This document shows, in pieces, positions 42,787 to 50,443 of a DNA stretch of 64,000 nucleotides. Each line of letters opens with the position of its first letter. Positions within the stretch are counted from its first letter, which is position 1. The notes under the pieces were generated by a model, which did not search any database, had not been told where the DNA came from, and was given only the letters and a program-made list of their open reading frames with translations. Origin of the DNA: DASUPK01 sp963815665. GTDB lineage: Bacteria; Actinomycetota; Thermoleophilia; Solirubrobacterales; 70-9. The DNA lies in the NCBI GenBank assembly GCA_963815665.1, contig CAWFHN010000016.1:1-64000 (forward strand). Reading direction: 5' to 3'. The translations under genes were made by a program, and so were the position numbers.

Positions 42787-43311
42787 ATGGCCAGGAAGTC
42801 CCTCCGACCGCAGCTCAACCAGATCCGCGCCTGGGTTCGCCAGGGCAGGACCGACGCCTGGATCGCCCACCAACTCGGCGTTCCGGCCTCCCAGCTCCGC
42901 GACTTCCGCCACCGCCACGGGCTGACGGCCGAGGGCGAGGAGCCCGACAACGACGTTGACCTTCGCGACGAGATCGAGGCCGAGATCGAGGCCGAGCTCG
43001 AAGAGCCCGAGCCCGAGGAAGAGGAAGAGGCCTCCGATGAGGGCGGCGACGAGGGTGACGGCGAGGGTGGAGAGGACGGCGACGAGCGCACGGGGCGACG
43101 GCGTCGCCGACGGCGTCGGGGTCGTCGCGGCCGGGGCAGGCGGCGACCGCTGGAGGCGACCTTCGACCAGGGCGAGGAGGAGGGCTACGGCATCTGGCTG
43201 GACCCGTCGATCAAGGACGACCCGACCTACGCGGAGCACTGGCGAGGGAAGAAGGCTTTGCGCGTGACGATTGAGCCCGAGCGGATTGTTCTCGAGCGGG
43301 TGGAGGACTGA
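42787..43311 (+). CDS. hypothetical protein with HTH, acidic and Arg-rich segments
   Basis: A 174-residue protein in four parts. A helix-turn-helix-like N-terminus (about 5-48: IRAWVRQGRTDAWIAHQLGVPASQLRDFRHRHG) is followed by an extremely acidic region (50-100, mostly Glu/Asp/Gly). Then come an Arg block (RRRRRRRRGRRGRGRRR, about 104-120) and a small C-terminal domain ending RVTIEPERIVLERVED. Such charge-segregated proteins bind nucleic acid or self-associate. No family name is recognised. The ATG has no strong ribosome site. Confidence 0.75.
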   Translation: MARKSLRPQLNQIRAWVRQGRTDAWIAHQLGVPASQLRDFRHRHGLTAEGEEPDNDVDLRDEIEAEIEAELEEPEPEEEEEASDEGGDEGDGEGGEDGDERTGRRRRRRRRGRRGRGRRRPLEATFDQGEEEGYGIWLDPSIKDDPTYAEHWRGKKALRVTIEPERIVLERVED

Positions 43312-43353
43312 GGCTTCGGCGCCGCGGGTCCTGTCGCGGAAGAAGCGCCCGCC

Positions 43354-43689
43354 CTATTCAGCGATCACTCGGCCGCCTGAGTAATCCGATGCTCCTCGGA
43401 GGTAGAGGAAGAAAGCGCCGTCCACGATTGCCTGTGGGTCCAGGTCTACGGCCGCCATTGGTGCGGCCATTCGGGCGGCTTCCAGGCACCAGTCCGTGCC
43501 GCGGCCGTAGAGGTCCGCCAGCTCCTGGGCTGAGAAGGTTGGGCCGATCCGGCGGCGGAGCTCGTCGCGGATCGCATCGACGGCACGGCGGGCATTTCGA
43601 GCCGCGCGTGGGTCGGAGGAGTCGAGCTCGCGGAGCCGGCCTCCGCCCTCCTCCCATTGGAAGATGGCGTTGTCGAGCGGATAGGGCAT
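43354..43689 (-). CDS. hypothetical protein at the end of the membrane glycosyltransferase operon
   Basis: A 111-residue protein: PLDNAIFQWEEGGGRL, then a helical ARNARRAVDAIRDELRRRIG and FSAQELADLYGRGTDWCLEAARMAAP, and it ends DGAFFLYLRGASDYSGGRVI. It begins 3 bases after the stop of the last of four tandem membrane genes, so it is the fifth gene of that operon. No catalytic pattern is seen. It might be an accessory of the membrane enzymes. Confidence 0.75.
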   Translation of the reverse strand: MPYPLDNAIFQWEEGGGRLRELDSSDPRAARNARRAVDAIRDELRRRIGPTFSAQELADLYGRGTDWCLEAARMAAPMAAVDLDPQAIVDGAFFLYLRGASDYSGGRVIAE

Positions 43690-43692
43690 CCC

Positions 43693-45900
43693 TTATTTGG
43701 TAGCAGGCGGGGGAAGCTTGGACCCGGGGGCGGCGGCGCAGGCGAGCGGGTCGAGGGGACCGGTGATCCTCCAGACGTCGACGAGCCCCGCGCCGGCGAC
43801 GCGCTGGACGTTCCCAGCATGTGAGATCCAATCGCGTTGGACGGGCGCCGTGTCCGCTGCCGGGTCGTCCTGGTGGTAGGTCGGCGTGGTGATCACGTAG
43901 TCGTAGCCGCCGTCGTTGAGGGCGCCGATCCACTCGGGGCACTCGGGGATCTCGTTGAAGGAGCCGCGCGGCCCGTGCTGCCCGATGTAGGTGACCTGGT
44001 TGCTGGAGTCCCCGCCCCAGAGGCCGTACTGGAACAGCGCCCCCATGGTCCCGGACAGGGCGATCCTCAGGTCGCGGGTGCCGTCCGCCCAGTCATAGGC
44101 CGCGCCCAGCCCCTGGCTGAGCTCGGTGGCGGGCTGCTCCGCCTTGGGGTAGTCGGGCGCGGCGGAGGAATAGCGCTCGTCGAGGTAATGCGTCTGCGCC
44201 ATGCGCCCCAGGACCGCGAGGGCGATCAGGGCGGCGACCCCGATGCCGGCCAGGGGCACCGGAGCCAGGCCCCTGCGCGAGAGCAGGAGGAGGAGCAGGG
44301 GCAGCGCCACCACGGCCAGGGCCAGCGCGACGGTTCCCGGGATGCGCCCGGTGTCGATCCCGCCCACGGCTCCGGCGCTGACCACGATCAAGACGGCGAA
44401 TATCGCCAGCGTGCCGAGCCGCCAGGCGCGACTCTCCCTCGCGAACGGTGGCGGGATCGCCAGCAGGGTGAGCGCGAGAACGAGCCCCGGCGCCAGGTAG
44501 CGGATGTTGAGCCGGAAGCCGACCGGCATGTTCTCCGGGCCTGAGGCCCCAAGCGGGGTCAGCAGATACGCGATCGCGGCGACCAGCGCGACGGCGGCCA
44601 GCATCCGCTCCATGCGCCCGCCCCGCCAGAGCAGCAGCAGCACGGCGATCACGGCGAGGGCGAGGTAGGCCGGCCAGAGCTCGCCGAGGCGCTCGTGGAG
44701 CGCCGGGGTGAAGAAGCGGCCCCAGATTCCCGTGTCGGTCGCGTAGTGCACGATCGCGTACGGGTGCCGCCCCTGAAGGGCCTCGGCGTGGTGGATCGGG
44801 CCGATGTCCTGCCAGGGGAACGGGTTGCCGGAGACGATCAGGTTGCGCACGTACCAGTAGCCGCCGCCGACCGCCATGGCCCCGATCCACTCGGCGGATG
44901 CGCGGAGGCGGTAGCCGGCCCCGCTGATCCAGATGACCCCCACGGTCAGCGCCAGTACGGGCGGGACGACCGTCAGCTTCGTCCCCACAGCCAGGCCCGC
45001 CGCGAGGCCGGCGACCAGCAGGGTGCCCGACGGCGGGCCCCCGGTACGTGGAGGCGCCCCGAGGCCCCTGAACCGCGCGGGCCAGCGGCTGTTCAGGAGC
45101 AGCGCGACCGACGAGAGGAAGAGGGCGATCGCCACCACGTCGTTGTTGGCGTTGCCCGGCTGCCTCGAGAAGAGGAGGTTGGCCGCCATCACCGAGGCCA
45201 CCGCGGCCAGCGACGTGGGGCCCGTCCCGTACGGGCGCCCTATGCAGTAGCCGGCGAACAGGGCCAGTCCGAGCCACGCCATGTTGATCAGCGGGCTGAG
45301 GAAGTCGTTGCTGAAGAGCAGGATGCCGCCGGCGTGGATCAGCTCGGAGACCTGCGGGTAGAACCAGTTGAGATAGAGCGGGTCCGTGTAGAGGAGGCCC
45401 GTGACCGAGCCGGTGTCCGCGATGTGCGCGGCGAGCGGCAGGTGGTACCAGAGGGAATCCCCGCCGTAGATGCCCCGGTCGAGCGCCAGCAGCGTCGGAG
45501 CGGCCCACTGCGCCGCGACGATCAGCGCCAGCACGATCGCGACCCCCAGCTCGATGCGGCCAGCGGTAGGAGCCGGGCGCAGATCGGGCTCCTCGGCCTT
45601 GCCCCAATGGGCGACGCGGGCGCCGGCCCGGATCAGCATCGGCTCGAGGCGCAGCGCCCCACCCCCGACGATCAGGCATGCCGCCACGAGCAACACCCCC
45701 TCGAGACCCCCGACGAGGCCGAGTAGCTCGGAGAGGGTGACGAGGATGCCGACCGCGATGACCGCGTCGGCCAGCAGCGCGGGTGTCCCGGTCCACCCCG
45801 GCAGCGCGGCGCGGCGCGCCGTCCTGCCGGCGATCGCCATCGAGAGGGCGACGGCCACCAGGCCGATCACGCCGAGTATGTAGTCGCCCGTGTCGCTCAC
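43693..45900 (-). CDS. polytopic GT-C-like membrane protein, tandem paralogue 4
   Basis: A 735-residue protein with about 12 membrane helices. Early in the chain a loop with GIYGGDSLWYHLPLAAHIAD and LNWFYPQVSELIHAGG resembles the acidic periplasmic loop of GT-C enzymes (ArnT/PMT type), which use polyprenyl-phosphate sugars. Later FTPLTA-like LLTPLGASGPENMPVGF, NIRYLAP and a C-terminal globular region (YGLWGGDSSNQVTYIGQHG, DVWRITGPLDPLAC) are shared with the three genes upstream. GTG 45900 overlaps the stop of paralogue 3 (GTGA). Glycosyltransfer is inferred from fold-like features only. Confidence 0.75.
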   Translation of the reverse strand: MSDTGDYILGVIGLVAVALSMAIAGRTARRAALPGWTGTPALLADAVIAVGILVTLSELLGLVGGLEGVLLVAACLIVGGGALRLEPMLIRAGARVAHWGKAEEPDLRPAPTAGRIELGVAIVLALIVAAQWAAPTLLALDRGIYGGDSLWYHLPLAAHIADTGSVTGLLYTDPLYLNWFYPQVSELIHAGGILLFSNDFLSPLINMAWLGLALFAGYCIGRPYGTGPTSLAAVASVMAANLLFSRQPGNANNDVVAIALFLSSVALLLNSRWPARFRGLGAPPRTGGPPSGTLLVAGLAAGLAVGTKLTVVPPVLALTVGVIWISGAGYRLRASAEWIGAMAVGGGYWYVRNLIVSGNPFPWQDIGPIHHAEALQGRHPYAIVHYATDTGIWGRFFTPALHERLGELWPAYLALAVIAVLLLLWRGGRMERMLAAVALVAAIAYLLTPLGASGPENMPVGFRLNIRYLAPGLVLALTLLAIPPPFARESRAWRLGTLAIFAVLIVVSAGAVGGIDTGRIPGTVALALAVVALPLLLLLLSRRGLAPVPLAGIGVAALIALAVLGRMAQTHYLDERYSSAAPDYPKAEQPATELSQGLGAAYDWADGTRDLRIALSGTMGALFQYGLWGGDSSNQVTYIGQHGPRGSFNEIPECPEWIGALNDGGYDYVITTPTYHQDDPAADTAPVQRDWISHAGNVQRVAGAGLVDVWRITGPLDPLACAAAPGSKLPPPATK

Positions 45901-48197
45901 CTCCTGCCCGACGATGATGCTCCCGGTTCGACCGGTACGCCGCGCCGGTTGGGCTCCTTGTCGCAGCCACCCGGGTTGAGCGGGCCGTCGATCCGGAAGA
46001 CCGAGACCCGGCCCGAGTGCACCACCTCCTGGACGGCCGGGTCGTTGCGAACCCAGCCCCTCTCGGGCGAGGAGCTCGCGGTGGACGGGTTGTTCAGGTC
46101 GAGCTCGGGGGTGGTGACGAGGTAGTCGTAGTCACCCTCGTTCACCGCCCGCCGGAAGTCGGTGCAGGTCTCTATCTCGCGGAAGTCGGCCTCCGGCAGG
46201 TGGCGGCCGATGTACTGGACGTAGTTCGAGACGTCATCGCCGTAGAAGCCGTACTGGTTGTAGGCGCCGCTGGTGCCCGCCACGGCGATGCGCAGGTCCG
46301 AGGTCGGCTTGGCCCAGCGCACCGCGTCGTCGAGCTGGAAGCGGAAGTCCTCGGATCGGGCGTAGCGGTGTGCGAAGTAGTCGTCCTGCTTGGCCCACCC
46401 GACGGCCGCGATCGCCAGGGCGAGGACCGCCCCCGCCATGCCGGCCAGGAGAGCGCCGCGCCTCGCGAGCAGTGCGAGGCCGACCGGGGCACCGATCAGC
46501 ACGATCCCGATCAGGGCGGCCCATGGGATCGACGCGAAGGGGTCGTCCCAGGCGACGTTCGCGTCCGAGTAGTGGGACGTGAAGAAGAGCGCGATCAGCC
46601 CGCCGACGATCAACGGCAGTCGCAGCCGGGCAGGTGTGAGGCGCGCCTCGAGGGTCAGAAGGGCCAGGCCGAGCGCAAAGCCGGGAACCAGGTAGCGCAG
46701 GTTGATGCCGAAGGCGAGTGGGTGCCCCTCCGGGCCGGCGGCGGTAAGCGGCGTGAACAGGTAGGCGATCGCGGCGACGATCGTGACCGCGCCCGCGAGG
46801 CGCACCGCGGGCGAGCGCGGCCGCCAGACGGCGAGGACCGCGCCGCCGCCCGCCCCGCCGAGGATCAAGAACCAGAGCGGCCCGAGCAGGTTCTCGATCG
46901 GGTTCAGGAAGTAGGCGCGCCAGAGGCTCGTGCTGGGGTTGACCAGGATGTAGTGGGCGACGGTGAAGTCGTCTCGCCCCTCGAGCCCGCGGTTCGGGCC
47001 GGGCAGGTCGATCGGGCCGATGTGGCGGATCCAGGGGAGCGGGTTGCCGGAGTGGACCAGATTGCGCAGGAACCAGAAGCCCGCGACGGCCGCGACGCCG
47101 CCGACGAACACCCAGAACGCCTTCCAGCGGACCTGCGCCGGGACGATGAAGGGCACGCCGATCGCCATCGCCGCCGCCGGCCCGGCGATCGTCAGCTTGC
47201 TGCCCAGCGCGATGCCCATCGCCAGGCCGGCTGTTAGAAGCGCGCCAAGCTGGGCCGCCGCCGGGGGGGCGTCGGCGGGCGACCTGTCGCCGATCGGCCG
47301 TGAGGCCGTCCGAGATTCATTTCGCGGCTCAGTCGGAGTTCCCGCCGCCCCCCCGCCGGCGGCCTCAGGTTGGCGAGATTCTCGGGCAGCCCAAGCGTTG
47401 ATGAGGATCGCTACTGCGGCCAAGAGCAGAGCCACCGGGACGGTGTCCGTTGCCGGGGTCCCCGCCTCTCTCGGGACCATCGGGCCCGTATCCATCGCGA
47501 TCGCGGCGGCGGTCAGGCTGAGCGGAGCTACGCCGTAGGGCCTGCCGATGCACCAGGCCGACAGCAGGGCCACGCCGAGCCAGCCGAAGTTCACCAGCGG
47601 GCTGAAGATATCCCGGTCGAAGAGGACGATTCCGGCGCCGTGCAGCAGCTCGGAGTTCTCGGGGTAGAACCAGTTCAGATAGAGCGGATCGATGAAGTGC
47701 ATGCCCCAGACCGAGCCGGTGTCCGCGATCCGCGCCGCGAATGGACCGTGGTACCAGAGCGTGTCGAAGGTGAGCATCCCGCGGCCCCAGACGTCCTGGA
47801 GTCCGGTGGCCCAGTGCGCGGCGACGAACGCTGCGGCCAGTAGGGCCAACAGCATCTGGGGAAGGGGGATGGCCGGGGCCGGAGGTGCCGCGTCGGCGGT
47901 GCGGGGCGCTTTTGTCGGCGTATGGGCGAGCAAAGCGCCCCACGGTGGGAGGTAGATGCCCAGGCCGACCGCGAGGCTGGCGGCGATCAGGACGGCGGGG
48001 ACGAGGATCCCGAAGGCGCCGAGGAGCTGGAGGAGGATCGTGAAGAGCGCGACGCCGAGCACCGCCTCGGCGAGTCGGGCCGGTGCCCCTCCCCAGCCGG
48101 GCAGTAGGCGGCGGCGCAGCCGGACCGCGGCGAGGGCCATCGGGACCGCGACCGCTGCGAGGCCGATCACCCCGAAGAGGTAATCGCCGAAGCTCAC
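45897..48197 (-). CDS. polytopic GT-C-like membrane protein, tandem paralogue 3
   Basis: A 766-residue protein homologous to its three neighbours. The shared loop reads MLTFDTLWYHGPFAARIAD and LNWFYPENSELLHGAG, with FTPLTAAGPEGHP, NLRYLVPGFA and the C-terminal YGFYGDDVSNYVQYIGRHL and VFRIDGPLNPGGC. Two linker insertions interrupt the pattern. One (near residue 95) is encoded by the palindromic repeat at 47903; the other is a Pro/Ala/Arg-rich segment near residue 285. GTG 48197 overlaps the previous stop (GTGA), and the longer frame to 48263 was rejected. Role as for paralogue 4. Confidence 0.75.
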   Translation of the reverse strand: MSFGDYLFGVIGLAAVAVPMALAAVRLRRRLLPGWGGAPARLAEAVLGVALFTILLQLLGAFGILVPAVLIAASLAVGLGIYLPPWGALLAHTPTKAPRTADAAPPAPAIPLPQMLLALLAAAFVAAHWATGLQDVWGRGMLTFDTLWYHGPFAARIADTGSVWGMHFIDPLYLNWFYPENSELLHGAGIVLFDRDIFSPLVNFGWLGVALLSAWCIGRPYGVAPLSLTAAAIAMDTGPMVPREAGTPATDTVPVALLLAAVAILINAWAARESRQPEAAGGGAAGTPTEPRNESRTASRPIGDRSPADAPPAAAQLGALLTAGLAMGIALGSKLTIAGPAAAMAIGVPFIVPAQVRWKAFWVFVGGVAAVAGFWFLRNLVHSGNPLPWIRHIGPIDLPGPNRGLEGRDDFTVAHYILVNPSTSLWRAYFLNPIENLLGPLWFLILGGAGGGAVLAVWRPRSPAVRLAGAVTIVAAIAYLFTPLTAAGPEGHPLAFGINLRYLVPGFALGLALLTLEARLTPARLRLPLIVGGLIALFFTSHYSDANVAWDDPFASIPWAALIGIVLIGAPVGLALLARRGALLAGMAGAVLALAIAAVGWAKQDDYFAHRYARSEDFRFQLDDAVRWAKPTSDLRIAVAGTSGAYNQYGFYGDDVSNYVQYIGRHLPEADFREIETCTDFRRAVNEGDYDYLVTTPELDLNNPSTASSSPERGWVRNDPAVQEVVHSGRVSVFRIDGPLNPGGCDKEPNRRGVPVEPGASSSGRR
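47903..47941. repeat. 39-bp palindromic repeat, copy 2, inside a coding region
   Basis: GGGGCGCTTT...AAAGCGCCCC with an imperfect inner stem TCGGC/GGCGA, followed by ACGG, as in copy 1 at 41302-41340. It lies within paralogue 3 and is read as part of the linker WGALLAHTPTKAPRT, without breaking the frame. Confidence 0.8.
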
Positions 48198-50443
48198 TGA
48201 GGTGGCGGCGCGGGCTTGCCGAGACTGCCGCCGCCGGTGCCGGGACCGTGCAGCTTGGCGCACCCAGCCGGGTTGAGCTCCCGGTTGATGCGGAAGACGA
48301 AGTCATCATCCCGGTCCTCGATCTTCGTCGCGGCCGGATCCGTCGCCGTCCAGACGGCCTCGATCGGCAGCTGCGCCTGGGTGCGCTGGTCGGGGCCGAT
48401 CACCAGGTAGCGGTAGTCGCCGTCGTTGACGGCGCGGCGCCACTCCTCGCACTGCCGCACAAAGCCGGGATCGCGGTCGTCCTGGGCCGCCTCGCTCGCG
48501 ATCGGCAGATAGGCGCCGTGCGGGCCGTGGCGGGCGATGTACTGGACGTGGTTGGAGAGATCGTCCCCGTAGAAGACGTATTGCTTGAAGCCCGGCCGGC
48601 CGCCGACCACCCCGATCCGCGTGTCATGCGGGTTGGCCCGGTTGAACCAGGCGAGCGCGGCCTTCATCCCATCCGGGAAGTCGCTGGGCGCCGTGGAGGC
48701 CTGGTAGCGGTCCCTGACGTAGTCGTGCGACTTCGGCCAGCCGATGGCGACCACCAGAGCCAGGGAGAGCACGACGCCTGCTCCCAGGGTCCACGGGTCC
48801 CAGCCTCGCCGGCCGAGCAGCGCCAGCCCCACCGGAACCAGGATGAGGAAGAACCCGAGGCCGATCGCGCCCAGCAGGAAGTGCCGGGTCCAGAGGTGGC
48901 CGGAGAGATCCCAGATGGGAACCGCCTGAACCAGCAGCAGGACGGCGAGGAGGCCGAGCAACCACGCCTGGTCGCGCCTTCGGCTGAGTCCCTCGTCGAC
49001 CCCCAGCAGCATGGCGCCCAGGCCGATCGCCGGCGAGGCGTAGCGCAGGTTCGTGGTGAAGGCCGTCGGGTCTCCCTGCGGACCGGCGGCCGTGAGCGGC
49101 GTGAACAGGTACGCGATTCCGCTGAGCAGGGCGACGACGCCGAGCATGCGGATCATCGGAGTGCGCCCGTTCATGATCGCCAGCAGGAAGCCCCCGATCA
49201 CGACGGCCAGGACGAGGGGCCAGAGGTCGCCGAAGCTGGTGTGCAACCCGGGTACGAGGTGGTGCCGGATCACCCCTCCGTCGGGCGGCACGAGGTAGTG
49301 CGCGAGGTTGTGCGGCTCGCGGATGTTGATATCCGCCTGGTCGGGCCCGGGCAGGGGCCCGGCCTTGATCCAGGGCAGCGGGTTGCCGGCATGAACCAGG
49401 TTCCTGGCGAACCAGAAGCCGCCGGTGACCAGCGAGCTCAGGACCCAGACCACCGTCGCCCTGAGGCGGTAGCCGGCGCTGACCGCGATCACCCCGAGGG
49501 TCAGGAGCCCGAAGGGCGCGAGCAGGTTGAGCTTGGTGCCGAGCGCCAGGCCGGCCGCCAGGCCCGCGACGACTAGCGCTCCAGTCGCGAGAGGAGTTGT
49601 TGAGGGGTCTGTCCCCTTGTTTGATGAGGGGTCTGACCCCGTGGGGGTCGCGGCGCGCCGCTGCGCGTCGGCGTTGACCAGGACCGCCGCTGACGCGAGC
49701 AGGAAGAAGAGCCCCGCGACGTCGTTCTTCGCATCGCCCGGCTGGTAGAGGAGCAGCATGTTGGCGTCCAGCACCAGGGTCATCGCGAGGACGGCGACCG
49801 GCCCGCCCCGGTACGGCCGGGCGAACGCCCATGCCGCCAGCAGGCAGAGCGACATCCAGCCGATGTTGATCAGCGGGGAGAGGAAGTCGTTGCCGAGGAA
49901 GAGGACGCCGGCCGAGTGCAGCAGCTCGGAGTTCTGCGGGTAGAACCAGACCGTCAGGTTGAGGGTGTCGATGAAGTGGACGGCGCCGACCTGGTGGTCC
50001 TGCACGAAGCGAGCGGCGAACGGGGCGTTGTGCCAGGTCGTGTTGGGCAGGTACATGCCGATGTCGAGGCCGGTCTGCGTCGGCATCGCCCAGTGGGCCG
50101 CGACCAGGAACGCGGCCGCCACGGCAACCCCGAGGGCGATCGGGGCGACATCCGGCGCAGGCAACGGCAATCCGCGGCCGGGAGGTCGCAGGGCAAACCC
50201 GAGTCCCAGCCCGACGACCAGCGCCGCCAGCAGAACCCACCCGGGCCGGTAGAGGCCGACCACGCCCACCAGCTCGAGCGTCACCACCAGCAGCGACAGC
50301 CCCAGGACCACCTCCGCGAGCCGAGCCGAGGCGCCTGACCAGCCGGGGAGCAGCCGCCCCCGCAGGCCGACGGCGCCGAAGCCCATGGCCCCCGCCACCG
50401 CGATCAGCTCGATCGAGCCCTGGAGGTAGTCGCCGAAGTTCAA
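48194..50443 (-). CDS. polytopic GT-C-like membrane protein, tandem paralogue 2
   Basis: A 749-residue member of the tandem family. Shared features are the loop with NTTWHNAPFAARFVQ and VWFYPQNSELLHSAG, the helix pair NDFLSPLINIGW, FTPLTAAGPQGDP, NLRYASPAIG and the end YVFYGDDLSNHVQYIARHG, FRINRELNPAGC. The cytoplasmic-looking linker near residue 275 is Ser/Thr/Pro-rich and encoded partly by the GGGGTCTGACCCC repeats at 49604. TTG 50443 overlaps the stop of paralogue 1 (TTGA), so translation is coupled. Confidence 0.75.
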   Translation of the reverse strand: MNFGDYLQGSIELIAVAGAMGFGAVGLRGRLLPGWSGASARLAEVVLGLSLLVVTLELVGVVGLYRPGWVLLAALVVGLGLGFALRPPGRGLPLPAPDVAPIALGVAVAAAFLVAAHWAMPTQTGLDIGMYLPNTTWHNAPFAARFVQDHQVGAVHFIDTLNLTVWFYPQNSELLHSAGVLFLGNDFLSPLINIGWMSLCLLAAWAFARPYRGGPVAVLAMTLVLDANMLLLYQPGDAKNDVAGLFFLLASAAVLVNADAQRRAATPTGSDPSSNKGTDPSTTPLATGALVVAGLAAGLALGTKLNLLAPFGLLTLGVIAVSAGYRLRATVVWVLSSLVTGGFWFARNLVHAGNPLPWIKAGPLPGPDQADINIREPHNLAHYLVPPDGGVIRHHLVPGLHTSFGDLWPLVLAVVIGGFLLAIMNGRTPMIRMLGVVALLSGIAYLFTPLTAAGPQGDPTAFTTNLRYASPAIGLGAMLLGVDEGLSRRRDQAWLLGLLAVLLLVQAVPIWDLSGHLWTRHFLLGAIGLGFFLILVPVGLALLGRRGWDPWTLGAGVVLSLALVVAIGWPKSHDYVRDRYQASTAPSDFPDGMKAALAWFNRANPHDTRIGVVGGRPGFKQYVFYGDDLSNHVQYIARHGPHGAYLPIASEAAQDDRDPGFVRQCEEWRRAVNDGDYRYLVIGPDQRTQAQLPIEAVWTATDPAATKIEDRDDDFVFRINRELNPAGCAKLHGPGTGGGSLGKPAPPPQ
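49604..49640. repeat. pair of GGGGTCTG(A/T)CCCC palindromes inside a coding region
   Basis: GGGGTCTGTCCCC (49604-49616) and GGGGTCTGACCCC (49628-49640) lie 24 bases apart in the same direction, each preceded by TGA. This is REP-like. They lie in the linker of paralogue 2 and keep the frame open. Confidence 0.75.
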
